The notes: a model not told the origin generated them from the letters alone. A stretch of 64,000 bases of DNA from Saccharophagus sp. K07 (GCF_014336955.1 NZ_QRAI01000001.1:1054001-1118000); one strand, 5' to 3'; counted from the first letter of the stretch, positions 1-9,722 are shown. Translations and numbers: made by a program.

Positions 1-29
1 TGCCTGGAAACAAATCGGTTGATCTCTCG

Positions 30-47
30 GGCGGCTGTTCGGCCGCC
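30..47 (+). terminator. Stem-loop, probable terminator of the gene upstream of the window
   Basis: GGCGGC (30-35) pairs with GCCGCC (42-47) around a six-base loop, followed by TTT. No coding frame crosses it. It lies where the end of the preceding flagellar gene (fliD in related genomes) would be expected, but that gene is outside the window, so the assignment is inferred. Confidence 0.5.
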
Positions 48-85
48 TTTGGCATTATCTCTGCATTATCCCTCCTGAAATTCAA

Positions 86-109
86 AAAGCGGCAATTTCC
101 CGCCGCTTT
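86..109 (+). terminator. Perfect 8-bp stem-loop in the fliS leader
   Basis: AAAGCGGC (86-93) pairs perfectly with GCCGCTTT (102-109), with an eight-base loop. Only three T residues follow, so termination would be weak. It ends 22 bases before the fliS start. The stem sequence is the same as that of the stronger terminator after fliS at 581-607. Confidence 0.45.
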
Positions 110-131
110 CATAAACTGCAGGAGATAATCC

Positions 132-533
132 ATGGCTGTTGCTCAAACCAAAGCGGCTTCTTTTATTCAAGAACATTCCGAAGAGATTTCCTCTCATCGT
201 GTTATTTCCCTTTTGATGGACGGTGCGCTCGAGCGTATTGAGCAAGCGCAGCAGGCCTATGCCGATAAAAATATTGCAGATCTTGAAGTGTTGGTCGGTA
301 AATTGGTGGCCATCATTAATGGTTTGAGAAATTGCCTGAATATGGATGCCGGAGAAATTGCCGTCAATTTGGATGCGCTATACGAATATATGGTTGAGCG
401 CATAACTCTAGCGACAATGGAAACATTGCCCTCAGTGTTGGCTGAAGTGGATGGGCTTGTTGGTGAAATCAAATCGGGTTGGGATCAAATGGATTTTTCA
501 GCGATTCCAGCAATGGAAACGAATGTTGCCTAA
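132..533 (+). CDS. fliS: Flagellar secretion chaperone FliS
   Basis: FliS binds newly made flagellin in the cytoplasm, prevents premature polymerisation and hands it to the flagellar export gate. The 133-residue length is typical of the family. The protein has the expected pattern: the ISLLMDGALERIEQAQQAY segment around residues 26-44, the later LRNCLNMDAGEIAVNLDALY segment, and an all-helical C-terminal half. The ATG is preceded by AGGAG (121-125). A fliT-like gene and fleQ follow, as in Pseudomonas fliD-fliS-fleP-fleQ clusters, which supports the call. A strong terminator lies 47 bases after the stop. Confidence 0.93.
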   Translation: MAVAQTKAASFIQEHSEEISSHRVISLLMDGALERIEQAQQAYADKNIADLEVLVGKLVAIINGLRNCLNMDAGEIAVNLDALYEYMVERITLATMETLPSVLAEVDGLVGEIKSGWDQMDFSAIPAMETNVA

Positions 534-580
534 TTGACGCTGCAGAAATAGCCCAAACTGATATTTAAGTTCGCAAAATA

Positions 581-607
581 AAAGCGGCAAAATATTGCCG
601 CTTTTTT
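581..607 (+). terminator. Rho-independent terminator after fliS
   Basis: AAAGCGGCAA (581-590) pairs with TTGCCGCTTT (595-604) around the loop AATA, and a six-T run covers 602-607. This is a textbook intrinsic terminator. It separates fliS from the following chaperone gene, so that gene needs read-through or its own promoter. Confidence 0.88.
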
Positions 608-717
608 GTGTTTTCTCAATTTTTTAAGTTTTTTCTGCAAATTCATTTTTAATTTTTCTCAAGTTTTTAAGCTCTTTGCCGTTAACTCCTTCAGTGATGC
701 TAATTCTGGAGTTTGCC

Positions 718-984
718 ATGAGCCTTGTTTCCCTCAGTCATCTTTCCCTGGTGCGTACCCGTCGCGAAATGGAAAAATCTTTTGTTAATCAGGATTGGGA
801 CGCGGTGAAAGATTGGGATCAATTGTTGGCTCAGCAGTTGACTCAGGCATTTGACGATCCAAACCACGATCCTAAAATGCTGGTTGGTGAAATGGAGAAA
901 ATTTTGGCGCTTTATTCGGATATGGTGCGCCGTCTCCCCGAGGCCACCATTGAAAACTGGCTTTGCCCGGAACAGGCTCGCTAA
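718..984 (+). CDS. FliT/FleP-like flagellar chaperone
   Basis: This 88-residue all-helical protein sits between fliS and fleQ, the slot occupied by the fliT-like gene (fleP) in Pseudomonas. I chose the ATG at 718 because CTGGAG lies just upstream; an in-frame start at 676 has no such support and adds residues that do not look like the family. FliT-type proteins bind FliD and, in enterics, modulate the flagellar regulator. Sequence conservation in this family is poor, so the call rests mainly on size, helical composition and position. Whether it acts on FliD or on another export substrate cannot be told from the sequence. Confidence 0.62.
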   Translation: MSLVSLSHLSLVRTRREMEKSFVNQDWDAVKDWDQLLAQQLTQAFDDPNHDPKMLVGEMEKILALYSDMVRRLPEATIENWLCPEQAR

Positions 985-1349
985 ACAGCGCTTATACAAA
1001 TGGAGTCGTAATTATTTTTGATCTTTTTATTAAAAGCCCAGGTTGATCTGGTAGGTGAACGCTTCAGATCGGCTGGGCGGACCAAGTCGGGAAGTATAGG
1101 CAAGGAAAAGGGAAGTTGCCGCCTGTCCAATCCTCAATCGAGTCAATTTCGTTCATCCTGCATCCTTTCTCTCCTCAGCGCCGCCATTGATCGCCAGAAA
1201 TTTGACCACTGGCGAGGCTTTGACTATTACTTACTGTGGCTGTATAGCCGCGCCGAAAAAGGTCAAAAAAAAGGCGCGTTACTAATGTTTTTGATCGCGT
1301 AGAGCGTTTCGCTTCTGCTGACCACGTGATCCTTCTGAGGCAATTTTGC
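985..1349 (+). other. 365-base intergenic region before fleQ
   Basis: No convincing gene is seen; an open frame from 1018 to 1302 has low-complexity, non-homologous-looking content and no ribosome binding site. A possible sigma-70 promoter is TTGACT (1220-1225), a 17-base spacer and TATAGC (1243-1248). An imperfect stem, CGCGCC (1249-1254) with GGCGCG (1273-1278), follows it. fleQ of Pseudomonas is transcribed by sigma-70, which fits, but the promoter is only a candidate. Confidence 0.4.
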
Positions 1350-2795
1350 ATGCTGGATGACAAGCGCATTCTGGTGGTTGAGGACAATGCGGCTGTTAGG
1401 CATGACCTTTTGGTCATTTTAAATTTTCTGAGTGAAAATGCGGTTGCTGTGGATTTTGCTGAATGGAACCGCTTTCCCGAGAATTTGCGTCAATTGGCAC
1501 CGGATATAGGTGTCGTTATTTTGGGACACACCGAACAGGCAAGTGATCTTCAGTCCGAGTTGAAAACGGTGCGTGAACGCTTTGGCACCACGCCTGTTGT
1601 CACTTTGGGAAGTGGCTATCCGGATGATTGCGCCGAGGCGGAAAGTTCGCTGCGTCAGCGAGTCATTGCCACGCTGGAGCTTCCCTTATCCTACAACTCC
1701 TTGATGGATGCACTGCATCGGGCACAGCGTTATCGCGAAGCGCTGGCGCTTGCAGAAAAGTCACACGAAAAACGACCCGTCCATCTGTTTCGCAGTTTGG
1801 TAGGCACCAGTCGCCATATCCAAGCGGTGCGGGCGATGATGGCGCAGGTTGCTGATAAAGACGTAACGGTTTTAATCGTGGGAGAGTCGGGCACTGGTAA
1901 AGAGGTGGTTGCCCGAAATCTTCACTATCATTCTCCGCGTCGTGATAAGCCATTTGTTCCGGTGAATTGCGGCGCTATTCCTGCCGAATTATTGGAGAGC
2001 GAACTTTTCGGTCATGAGAAGGGCGCATTTACCGGTGCGATTAATTCGCGCGCAGGCCGTTTTGAAATGGCCGAAGGCGGAACATTATTTCTTGATGAAA
2101 TTGGCGATATGCCCCTGCATATGCAGGTGAAAATTCTGCGGGTATTGCAGGAAAAAACCTTTGAGCGTGTCGGTGGCAATAAAACCTTTCAAACCGATGT
2201 GCGCATCATCGCGGCGACGCACCGCAATTTGGAAGAGATGATTGAAAAAGGCCAATTTCGCGAAGACCTTTATTACCGGCTCAACGTATTTCCCATTGAA
2301 ATGCCTTCGCTGAAGGATCGGGCCGAAGACATTCCGTTGTTGATCAATGAATTAGTTTCGCGCATGGAGTCGGAAAAACGCGGCTCGATTCGATTTAATT
2401 CCGCAGCCATTCTGTCCCTCTGCAATCATTCCTGGCCGGGTAATGTGCGCGAACTGGCGAACCTGGTGGAACGCATGGCGATCATGCATCCGTACGGTGT
2501 TATCGGTGTGCAGGACTTGCCGCCGAAATACCGCCACGTGCAAATTGAAGAAGATTTTCCCGTCGAAGAAGTGCGAGAAAGTTCGGGCGGCCCAAATGTG
2601 GTCAGTATGAGTGACCGTGTGTTATTACCGGAAAATGGTATTGACCTGAAGGAATATATTAACGGTCTGGAGCAAAGCTTGATTCAGCAGGCTTTGGATG
2701 ACAGTGGTGGTGTAGTGGCAAGGGCAGCCGAGCGCCTTGCAATGCGACGCACTACGCTGGTGGAAAAAATGCGCAAATACGGCATGCAGCGTTAG
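1350..2795 (+). CDS. fleQ: Flagellar master transcriptional activator FleQ
   Basis: FleQ is a sigma-54 enhancer-binding protein that sits at the top of the polar-flagellum hierarchy and, in Pseudomonas, also responds to cyclic di-GMP. From the ATG at 1350 (CTGAGG eight bases upstream) the 481-residue product has an N-terminal receiver-like domain (about 1-130), an AAA+ domain with Walker A GESGTGKE (about 178-185), the sigma-54 contact motif GAFTGA and a Walker B segment (LFLDEIGD), and a C-terminal Fis-type helix-turn-helix. In the receiver-like domain the position of the phospho-acceptor aspartate (segment PDIGVVILG) is not Asp, as in true FleQ, which argues against NtrC-type phosphorylation control. 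A GTG at 1326 is an alternative but less likely start. Confidence 0.92.
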   Translation: MLDDKRILVVEDNAAVRHDLLVILNFLSENAVAVDFAEWNRFPENLRQLAPDIGVVILGHTEQASDLQSELKTVRERFGTTPVVTLGSGYPDDCAEAESSLRQRVIATLELPLSYNSLMDALHRAQRYREALALAEKSHEKRPVHLFRSLVGTSRHIQAVRAMMAQVADKDVTVLIVGESGTGKEVVARNLHYHSPRRDKPFVPVNCGAIPAELLESELFGHEKGAFTGAINSRAGRFEMAEGGTLFLDEIGDMPLHMQVKILRVLQEKTFERVGGNKTFQTDVRIIAATHRNLEEMIEKGQFREDLYYRLNVFPIEMPSLKDRAEDIPLLINELVSRMESEKRGSIRFNSAAILSLCNHSWPGNVRELANLVERMAIMHPYGVIGVQDLPPKYRHVQIEEDFPVEEVRESSGGPNVVSMSDRVLLPENGIDLKEYINGLEQSLIQQALDDSGGVVARAAERLAMRRTTLVEKMRKYGMQR

Positions 2796-2985
2796 AGACT
2801 TCTGTGAGCAATAGTATCGGCATGACCTAACAATATTGCCGATGCTATGCCAGAATTGTCGATGGTTTATCAACTGTCTATTGCCAGCCATCCAGGCAAT
2901 GCCATAGCATCCGGGCGCTAGGATTTTCCTTATTTTCTATAGTATCGGTGACGCACGTCGGCGATACATACTTGGACGTGGCAAT

Positions 2986-3645
2986 ATGAAAGAACTCTCT
3001 CTTTATGAAACCCGCATCATTGGGTCCTTGATCGAAAAATCCCTTACCACCCCCGAACAATATCCTCTCTCCCTCAACGCTCTCACCAACGCTTGTAATC
3101 AGAAAAGCAATCGCGAACCCGTTCTGGAATTGGCTGAGGCAACGGTACAAGACACGGTAGACGAACTGGTCAAGGCGGGACTGGTAACGGCGCTGACGGG
3201 CTTTGGCAGCCGTGTCACAAAATACCAGCATCGTTTTTGTAATACTGAATTCAGTGAGTACAAATTTTCGCCACAGGAGCTCGGCATTATTTGTGTTTTG
3301 TTTTTGCGCGGTCCACAGACACCAGGCGAATTGCGCACCCGTACCAATCGGTTGTGCGAGTTTAAAGATGTGCAAGAAGTGGAAGTAGTACTTTATCGCA
3401 TGATGAATCGCTCTGAGCCGCTGATTGCCAAGCTTCCTTTGGAACCGGGTAAGCGAGAGTCCCGCTATATGCACTTGTTCAGCGGTGACGTGGAGCAAGC
3501 CTTAAAAGCCATACCTCATTCAACGCGCGCTGAAGCAGGCGGGGAGGGGTTGGCGGAAAGGGTGACAACGCTTGAACAGCAGGTCGCCGATCTGCAAGCT
3601 GAAGTAGCGTCCCTGCGCCAATTGCTGGATGATTTGACCTCCTGA
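2986..3645 (+). CDS. yceH: YceH family protein (DUF480)
   Basis: The product is a conserved cytoplasmic protein of unknown function. It begins [30 protein letters not shown] in substance, the DUF480 signature, and is predicted to form two winged-helix domains over residues 1-170. The last 30 residues are a leucine-heptad coiled coil ([18 protein letters not shown]), a common ending in this family. The 219-residue length is normal. ATG at 2986 is weakly supported by GGACGTGGC upstream. It is transcribed alone. The 190-base gap after fleQ contains two copies of ATAGTATCGG (2811-2820, 2939-2948), each at the start of an imperfect hairpin; their role is unknown. Confidence 0.88.
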   Translation: MKELSLYETRIIGSLIEKSLTTPEQYPLSLNALTNACNQKSNREPVLELAEATVQDTVDELVKAGLVTALTGFGSRVTKYQHRFCNTEFSEYKFSPQELGIICVLFLRGPQTPGELRTRTNRLCEFKDVQEVEVVLYRMMNRSEPLIAKLPLEPGKRESRYMHLFSGDVEQALKAIPHSTRAEAGGEGLAERVTTLEQQVADLQAEVASLRQLLDDLTS

Positions 3646-3699
3646 ACCTCCCGCTCTTGTTGAGGTCCGTTAAACCCGTCGCAGCACAAGTCGGGATAG

Positions 3700-5076
3700 A
3701 TGCGTGCATTTTGCTCCTTCCCCTCCTGTGCTAACCTTGGTCACTTCATCAAAGCGGGGCTTCCCTTGGCTGTGCTGTCATCAAAAACCTCTGCTCTTTT
3801 TTCGGTATTCTTGTCCGTTATTTTTTGTTTAGCGTTTGGCGCAAGCGCGCAAGATTCTGAAGAATCCCTCTCGCCCGACAAGATTTTTTCCAGCTTGGAA
3901 CGTTCGTTGTTTCAAATCCGCATCATTGAGAAAAAGTCCGGTAGTCAAGTGGCTCTGGGCAGCGGTTTTCTGGTGGAAGGAAATCGCCTTGCCACCAACT
4001 ATCACGTGGTTTCGTCGGTGGTCATGGATGCGGAAAAATATCGCATCGAAGTCGAGGTGGATAAAACCAAACAAAGTCTTTCGGTATTAACCGCGGATGT
4101 CGTAAACGATCTCGCGCTGTTGGAATTCGCTTCCCTGCCGGAAAATTTACCGCCAGTTTTTAAATTGGCGCAAAACATCCCACGCAAGGGCGAAGTTCTT
4201 TACTCTCTCGGCAACCCCCATGATTTGGGCATGACCATAGTTGCTGGCAATTACAACGGACTGGTTGACGATAAATTTCTCGATCGTATCCACTTCAGTG
4301 GCGCCATCAATTCAGGAATGAGTGGTGGTCCGACGGTCAATCGACGTTCGGAAGTGGTGGGTATCAACGTTGCGTCCGCGGGCAACCAAGTCGGCTTTTT
4401 AGTGCCGGTAAAAGCGCTCAGTGCACTGTTAGCCCGCGCCCGAGATCTGCCGGAAAATTACCGTCTTTTGGAAGATATGGCTAACCAGATTGGCAATCTG
4501 ACCGATGCCATGCTTGAGGAAATGCTCAAAGGTGAATGGAAGAGAGAGGAAATGGGGCAGGTGATGATTCTCGGCGAAGTGGTCGCCTGGCTCGAATGCT
4601 GGGGTAACAGCGATTACGACAAGGAGGCATTGACTTTGGAGATCGCCCGCGGCTGTAACAATGTTGATACGGTTTACGTCAATCGCGATTTCACCACAGG
4701 TTTCTTCGAATACGAGTATTACTACTTTGAGGCGGAAGAGTGGTCTCCACCGGCGTTTTATCGCCATTGGCGAGCCAATACCGCAGGAGCCAGGCCTGGA
4801 AACAAAGCAGGTAAGGACAATGTGGAAAATTATTCCTGTGTCGACCGCATTGTCACCACTGCGAATCCTGACAACGAAAAATCCATGCGGCGGCGTCTCA
4901 GTTATTGCGTGCGTCCTTACAAAGAACTCAAGGGACTCTACGATGTTTTTTATATGGGGGCCACCGTAGATCAGGACAATCGCGCGGCAATGGATCACTT
5001 CACTCTTGCTGGAGTGAGAGCTGACGCAGCTCAGCGTTTCCTTGCGCGTTTCGTTGAGGTGATGTCATGGCGCTAG
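3700..5076 (+). CDS. Secreted trypsin-like serine protease with unknown C-terminal domain
   Basis: A hydrophobic segment (about residues 31-48, ending AFGASA) is a signal peptide whose cleavage would leave a periplasmic enzyme. It follows an unusually long N-terminal stretch, so the real start may be the in-frame GTG at 3772. Residues 70-245 form a chymotrypsin/HtrA-like protease domain with His102 (TNYHVV), Asp137 (NDLALLEF) and Ser208 (GMSGGP), so the catalytic triad looks intact. No PDZ domain follows; instead residues 260-458 form an acidic, aromatic-rich region I do not recognise. The next gene starts inside its last codons, so it is co-translated with an FHA-domain membrane protein. Substrate unknown. 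Confidence 0.75.
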   Translation: MRAFCSFPSCANLGHFIKAGLPLAVLSSKTSALFSVFLSVIFCLAFGASAQDSEESLSPDKIFSSLERSLFQIRIIEKKSGSQVALGSGFLVEGNRLATNYHVVSSVVMDAEKYRIEVEVDKTKQSLSVLTADVVNDLALLEFASLPENLPPVFKLAQNIPRKGEVLYSLGNPHDLGMTIVAGNYNGLVDDKFLDRIHFSGAINSGMSGGPTVNRRSEVVGINVASAGNQVGFLVPVKALSALLARARDLPENYRLLEDMANQIGNLTDAMLEEMLKGEWKREEMGQVMILGEVVAWLECWGNSDYDKEALTLEIARGCNNVDTVYVNRDFTTGFFEYEYYYFEAEEWSPPAFYRHWRANTAGARPGNKAGKDNVENYSCVDRIVTTANPDNEKSMRRRLSYCVRPYKELKGLYDVFYMGATVDQDNRAAMDHFTLAGVRADAAQRFLARFVEVMSWR

Positions 5077-6068
5077 TGGTACAGCAGGTAAATCGCGCTG
5101 GCGCGGTTATTTCGACACAGAAATTTCCGGGGCATCGAATTGTGCTGGGCAGAGCATTGGATTGCGATGTCATTCTGCAGGATCCTCACATCGAGCCTCA
5201 TCATTTGGTGATAGAGCAGGATCCCGTGACTGACCGATTGTCCGCAACGGATCTGTCTTCGCTCAACGGCTCCTGGCGTATCGAACAGAACCGCCGTGGC
5301 GTGCTCGGGCACAAGAAAACCAAGCTGACTGCAAACAGCCCGTTTTTTTCCGGCCAAGTGTTCGAGTTGGGACGCAGTCACGTGCGTATTTGTTCTGAGT
5401 CCCATACCGTTGCGCCTGCGATTCCGCTGTCGCGCTGGGAGGCATTGGGACATCGACTGTCGCATTGGTGGGTTTACGGGACTTTGGTGATTTTGTTGAT
5501 TGCCTTGCAGGTCTGGGATTCGTATTTGTCGAATCCGGAGCGCAAAAAATTATCCCAATTCCTTCTTAGTGCTTTGTATCCGGTGTTGGGTGCTGTGGTA
5601 TTTGCGGGTATTTGGGCATTTATCGGCAAGAACATTCGCCACGACACAAAATTTTCCACCCACTTGAGTACTGCTTTGGCAGCCTTGCTGGCGGTGGCAG
5701 TGTTCGAATTTATTGCGCCTTATTGGGTTTATCACTTCGGGGTGTGGAACTGGCAGGGAGGGAGCGTCACCCTGTTCACTGCCGCGACTGTTTTTGCGCT
5801 GGGCTATATGACGCTCAGTTTTGCCACCCATTTGGTGGGGCTGATGCGGGTGGGCGTTGCCGCTGTTGTGCCTATGGTGTTGTTGATTCCTATGTTGCTC
5901 GAAATTCTCGGGCAACCTGAATTCAATTCGTCACCGCCTTACGACCGGTCAATGGTCGAGCCGGCAATGCAGTTTCGCAAGGCAACCGATGTGGCTGAAT
6001 TTATTGAGGCCAGCGAAAAACTATACCAACAAGTTTCCGATCAATCCGATCAGTCCATTGGAGAGTAA
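5067..6068 (+). CDS. FHA-domain integral membrane protein
   Basis: The 333-residue protein begins with a forkhead-associated fold (about 20-110) carrying GRALDCDVIL and LSSLNGSW, where the Gly-Arg and Asn-Gly positions of the phosphothreonine pocket are kept. About five hydrophobic segments follow between residues 134 and 285, then a short hydrophilic tail. FHA domains read phosphothreonine, so this may couple a kinase signal to the membrane, but no Ser/Thr kinase or phosphatase gene is in the window. The start overlaps the protease gene by 10 bases and the stop is 4 bases before the next gene, indicating one operon. The pairing with a secreted S1 protease is unusual and the function is unknown. 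Confidence 0.75.
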   Translation: MALVVQQVNRAGAVISTQKFPGHRIVLGRALDCDVILQDPHIEPHHLVIEQDPVTDRLSATDLSSLNGSWRIEQNRRGVLGHKKTKLTANSPFFSGQVFELGRSHVRICSESHTVAPAIPLSRWEALGHRLSHWWVYGTLVILLIALQVWDSYLSNPERKKLSQFLLSALYPVLGAVVFAGIWAFIGKNIRHDTKFSTHLSTALAALLAVAVFEFIAPYWVYHFGVWNWQGGSVTLFTAATVFALGYMTLSFATHLVGLMRVGVAAVVPMVLLIPMLLEILGQPEFNSSPPYDRSMVEPAMQFRKATDVAEFIEASEKLYQQVSDQSDQSIGE

Positions 6069-6072
6069 ACAT

Positions 6073-6384
6073 ATGAAGAAAGTGATCATCCTGGCCTTGG
6101 CTGCTGCTGTATCGACCGGGTGCACTTGGGTGAAGCCTTCAGCCAAAAGTCATGAAGTTGCCTTACTAACACAGGACCGAGTCGTTAACTGTGTGAAAAA
6201 AGGTGTCACTACATCCAAGACTTTGTCCAAAATCGTCATCATTCCTCGTTCAAATGACAAAATGTTCAGCGAGCTCGTCATGCTGGCGAAAAACGAAGCT
6301 GTTGTGCTCGGTGGCGATGCCATTGTTGCCGAAGGTGTAATGAGTGAAGGCAGTCAGACATTCGGTGTCTATCGCTGCAAATAA
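6073..6384 (+). CDS. DUF4156 lipoprotein
   Basis: The 103-residue product starts MKKVIILALAAAVSTGC; the lipobox (STGC, Cys16 or so) makes it a lipoprotein, probably outer membrane because Thr rather than Asp follows the Cys. The rest matches the DUF4156 pattern, with a pair of later cysteines (VVNCVKK and the final YRCK) and the NEAVVLGGDAIV segment. ATG at 6073 lies four bases after the FHA gene and its SD (GGAGAG) is inside that gene's end, so the three genes form an operon. Function unknown. Confidence 0.8.
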   Translation: MKKVIILALAAAVSTGCTWVKPSAKSHEVALLTQDRVVNCVKKGVTTSKTLSKIVIIPRSNDKMFSELVMLAKNEAVVLGGDAIVAEGVMSEGSQTFGVYRCK

Positions 6385-6425
6385 TGCTCCGCTCTATCCG
6401 TCTTACCTATTAGCTAAATAGCTCT

Positions 6426-6443
6426 CCGCCGGCTTGCCGGCGG
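6426..6443 (+). terminator. GC-rich stem-loop after the DUF4156 gene
   Basis: CCGCCGG (6426-6432) pairs perfectly with CCGGCGG (6437-6443) around CTTG. No T-run follows, so it may act as a rho-independent terminator only weakly. It directly abuts the -35 element of the htpG heat-shock promoter. Confidence 0.5.
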
Positions 6444-6470
6444 TTGAAAAATCCCATCCCATCCCCATCT
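6444..6470 (+). promoter_or_regulatory. Sigma-32 (RpoH) heat-shock promoter of htpG
   Basis: TTGAAA (6444-6449), a 13-base spacer and CCCCATCT (6463-6470) match the sigma-32 consensus (CTTGAAA, 11-16 bases, CCCCATNT) almost exactly, and the next gene is the heat-shock chaperone htpG. The -10 element ends 46 bases before the ATG. This is a direct sequence match combined with known family regulation. Confidence 0.88.
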
Positions 6471-6516
6471 TGGCCTCCATGTTTTTAAAAAGGCATTCAC
6501 TAAGGAGCCAAGATAT

Positions 6517-8415
6517 ATGACTGCTGCCGTCGCCAAAGAAACCCGTGGATTTGCCACAGAAGCCAAGCAGCTTCTGCACCTGATGATTCACTCCTTGTAC
6601 TCCAACAAGGAAATCTTCCTGCGTGAACTGATATCCAACGCGTCCGATGCGGCCGACAAACTCCGCTTTGAAGCCTTGGAAAACTCCAGTCTGTATGAGG
6701 ATGATCCCAACCTCCGCATCCGCGTTTCCTTTGATAAAGACGCCAACACCATCACTATCGAAGACAACGGCATCGGTATGAGTCGGGAAGAGGTGATTGA
6801 GAACCTCGGCACCATTGCCAAGTCGGGAACTGCGCAATTTATGGCCAAACTTTCCGGCGATCAGAAAAAAGATGCGCAATTGATTGGCCAGTTCGGCGTT
6901 GGTTTTTATTCCGCATTTATAGTGGCCGACAAAGTGGAAGTGTTTACCCGCCGCGCGGGAGCGCCCAAAGATCAGGCAGTCCATTGGGTCAGTACCGGTG
7001 AAGCGGAATACACAGTCGAAAATACCGAAAAGGCGAGCCGCGGAACTCAAGTGGTTCTGCATTTGCGCAAAGGTGAAGAAGACTTTGCCGACGGCTGGCG
7101 TCTGCGTTCCATCATCAAAAAATATTCCGATCACATTTCTCTGCCCATCGTGATGGAAAAACAACGCTTTGGTGACGAAGCGGAGAAAAAAGAGCCGGAA
7201 GACGAAACCATCAATAAGGCGACCGCGCTCTGGACTCGTTCACGCAGCGATATCACGGATGAGGAATACAAAGAATTCTACAAACACATCAGCCACGACT
7301 TTTTGGATCCGCTGACCTGGAGCCACAATCGGGTCGAAGGCAAGTTGGACTACACCTGCTTGTTGTACCTACCTGCACGCGCACCTTTCGATTTGTACAA
7401 CCGTGAAGCGGCGCGCGGACTGAAGCTTTACGTGCAACGCACCTTCATCATGGATCAGGCCGAACAATTCCTGCCGTTGTACCTGCGTTTTATTAAAGGT
7501 GTTGTCGACTCCAACGATTTGTCATTGAACGTTTCGCGCGAAATTCTGCAGAAAGATCCCAATGTCGACAGTATGAAGTCAGCGCTGACGAAACGCGCGT
7601 TGGATATGTTGGCAAAACTTGCCAGCAACGAAGAGGAATACAGCAAGTTCTGGAAAGAGTTTGGTCAAGTCCTCAAAGAAGGACCGGCAGAGGATTACGC
7701 CAACAAAGAAAAAATCGCCAAGCTGTTGCGCTTCTCCACCACTCACACGGATTCGCCAGAGCAGAACCAGTCGCTCGATCAATACATCTCACGGATGAAA
7801 GAAGGGCAGGAAAAGATTTATTACGTGGTGGCGGAGAATTTCAACACTGCGAAAAACAGCCCGCACCTGGAAATCTTCCGCAAGAAGGGCATCGAAGTGC
7901 TGTTGTTGACCGACCGCGTCGACGATTGGCTGATGGGCCATCTGATGGAATATCAGGACAAGCCGTTCCAGGATGTCAGCAAAGGTGCGTTGGATCTCGG
8001 TGCTATAGAGACGGAAGAAGAAAAGAAAAATCAGAAGGAAACAGAAAAACAATTCGAAGGCATGGTAGGCCGCATGAAAAATGCGCTTAAGGACCTCGTC
8101 GAAGATGTGCGCATCACCCATCGTTTGACCGATTCACCGGCCTGTCTGGTTGTTGGTGAACATGATATGGGCGCGCAAATGCGCCGCTTGTTGGAATCGG
8201 CGGGGCAAAAAGTCCCGGACACCAAGCCCATTATTGAAATCAATCCTGAACATCCCTTAGTGGTCAAACTGGATCAGGAAGCCGACGAAGACCGTTTCAA
8301 TGAGCTGGCGGCGGTATTGTTTGACCAGGCGACACTGGCGGAAGGCGGTCACTTAAAAGATCCCGCCGCCTATGTTCAGCGTCTGAATAAATTGCTGCTC
8401 GAGTTGTTCCGTTGA
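6517..8415 (+). CDS. htpG: Chaperone HtpG (bacterial Hsp90)
   Basis: HtpG is the cytosolic ATP-dependent Hsp90 chaperone. At 632 residues it is full length. The N-terminal GHKL ATPase is clear: [11 protein letters not shown] with the Mg/ATP Asn, DNGIGMS, and [10 protein letters not shown] in the lid. The middle domain carries the conserved [20 protein letters not shown] region, and the C-terminal dimerisation domain follows, without an MEEVD tail, as in bacteria. GGAGCC precedes the ATG. It is a single-gene unit between a sigma-32 promoter and a strong terminator. Confidence 0.98.
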   Translation: MTAAVAKETRGFATEAKQLLHLMIHSLYSNKEIFLRELISNASDAADKLRFEALENSSLYEDDPNLRIRVSFDKDANTITIEDNGIGMSREEVIENLGTIAKSGTAQFMAKLSGDQKKDAQLIGQFGVGFYSAFIVADKVEVFTRRAGAPKDQAVHWVSTGEAEYTVENTEKASRGTQVVLHLRKGEEDFADGWRLRSIIKKYSDHISLPIVMEKQRFGDEAEKKEPEDETINKATALWTRSRSDITDEEYKEFYKHISHDFLDPLTWSHNRVEGKLDYTCLLYLPARAPFDLYNREAARGLKLYVQRTFIMDQAEQFLPLYLRFIKGVVDSNDLSLNVSREILQKDPNVDSMKSALTKRALDMLAKLASNEEEYSKFWKEFGQVLKEGPAEDYANKEKIAKLLRFSTTHTDSPEQNQSLDQYISRMKEGQEKIYYVVAENFNTAKNSPHLEIFRKKGIEVLLLTDRVDDWLMGHLMEYQDKPFQDVSKGALDLGAIETEEEKKNQKETEKQFEGMVGRMKNALKDLVEDVRITHRLTDSPACLVVGEHDMGAQMRRLLESAGQKVPDTKPIIEINPEHPLVVKLDQEADEDRFNELAAVLFDQATLAEGGHLKDPAAYVQRLNKLLLELFR

Positions 8416-8434
8416 GTTGGGACGACGCTAAAAA

Positions 8435-8462
8435 GGCGTGGACTCTGCTCCACGCCTTTTTT
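8435..8462 (+). terminator. Rho-independent terminator of htpG
   Basis: GGCGTGGA (8435-8442) pairs with TCCACGCC (8449-8456) around a six-base loop, followed by TTTTTT. It begins 20 bases after the htpG stop. Confidence 0.92.
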
Positions 8463-8606
8463 ATTGCCTGCAATTTAACCGAATTTGTTTAGGCTCCCGG
8501 CAGCGGCTTGTCGCTATCATAAGGGTCTGATAGTTTCTCGACGCCGCACCTGCTTCGTAGGCCGCACGTGGGCACAACTGGAACACATTAAAACGAGGGT
8601 TCGAGA

Positions 8607-9644
8607 TTGAGTATTACTAACCCAAATTCAGCGGAGAATCGGGTACAAAAAGTCGCGGTATTAGGTGGCGGCAGTTTTGGCACTGCGCTGGCCAATATCG
8701 TTGCTGCCAATGGTCACGCGACAACTTTGTGGTTTCGTGATCGAGAGCGCGCCGAAACCTGTGAACGTACGCGGGAAAATGCCAACTATCTTCCCGGTTA
8801 TCGTTTGCACGACAACTTGCGTATCTCTGCGGATTTGGTGGAGAGCCTGCGCGATGTCAATGTGGTTGTCGTAGTAATACCCAGCCAGTCCTATCGCGAA
8901 GTCGTTCGCCAGGCGGCACCCTATATTCGCCCGGGCACCATGGTGATCAGCGCGACTAAGGGAATAGAAGCTCCTAACTTTACCTTGATGAGCGAAATCC
9001 TCGCCGAAGAACTGAAAAATGTGCAGATCGGGGTTTTAAGCGGGCCCAACTTCGCGAAGGAAATCGTCCAGAACCAGCACACCGGCAGTGTGATCGCCAG
9101 CGACAGCGATGACGTGCTCGCGGTCATCCCGAAAATGTTTTCGTCCAAAACCTTTCGGGTCTACAAAAGTCGCGATAGGTTTGGCATAGAGCTCGCTGGT
9201 GCTATCAAGAATATCTACGCCATAGTGTGCGGGATGGCAGCTGCCTTGGGCACAGGCCATAACACCCACGCAATGATCCTGACACGCAGTCTGGCGGAGA
9301 TGGGGCGCTTCGCTAATAAGCTCGGAGCGAACGCCATGACCTTTTTAGGTCTTGCCGGGGTTGGTGATTTAATTCTGACCTGTAGCTCGGATTTGAGCCG
9401 CAATTATAGAGTTGGCTATTCGCTCGGCAGCGGCAAAACCCTGGAACAGACCTTGGCGGAAATTGGTCAGGTTGCAGAAGGTGTCAACACGCTGCAAATC
9501 GTCAAAAAGAAAGCTGACGAACTCGGTGTCTATATGCCGCTGGCTTCCGGTCTGCATGCCATTCTGTTTGAGGGGGCTGATATTGGCCGCGTGGTGCAAG
9601 GTCTGATGACAGGTGCCATGGCAAGTGATGTGGAATTTATTTGA
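8607..9644 (+). CDS. gpsA: Glycerol-3-phosphate dehydrogenase [NAD(P)+]
   Basis: GpsA reduces dihydroxyacetone phosphate to sn-glycerol-3-phosphate, the backbone for phospholipid synthesis, in the cytosol. The nucleotide-binding glycine loop [12 protein letters not shown] lies near the N-terminus, SGPNFAKEI and the catalytic-lysine region ([12 protein letters not shown]) follow, and the C-terminal helical domain has [19 protein letters not shown]. At 345 residues it is normal, with about ten extra N-terminal residues. No ATG fits; the start appears to be TTG at 8607, with ACGAGGG eight bases upstream. DUF4389 and sixA genes follow on the same strand. Confidence 0.96.
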   Translation: MSITNPNSAENRVQKVAVLGGGSFGTALANIVAANGHATTLWFRDRERAETCERTRENANYLPGYRLHDNLRISADLVESLRDVNVVVVVIPSQSYREVVRQAAPYIRPGTMVISATKGIEAPNFTLMSEILAEELKNVQIGVLSGPNFAKEIVQNQHTGSVIASDSDDVLAVIPKMFSSKTFRVYKSRDRFGIELAGAIKNIYAIVCGMAAALGTGHNTHAMILTRSLAEMGRFANKLGANAMTFLGLAGVGDLILTCSSDLSRNYRVGYSLGSGKTLEQTLAEIGQVAEGVNTLQIVKKKADELGVYMPLASGLHAILFEGADIGRVVQGLMTGAMASDVEFI

Positions 9645-9722
9645 CCTGAAGCGGTTTTCGCGACACTGTACCTGAATGAGTTTGAGTCAATAACAAAACG
9701 ACTAGAGAAAGCGGGGAATTTT

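Noticed and set aside
1018-1302. Open frame of 94 codons between fliT-like gene and fleQ
   Set aside because: It has no ribosome binding site, low-complexity Ser/Lys-rich composition, and lies across a likely promoter; no family resemblance.
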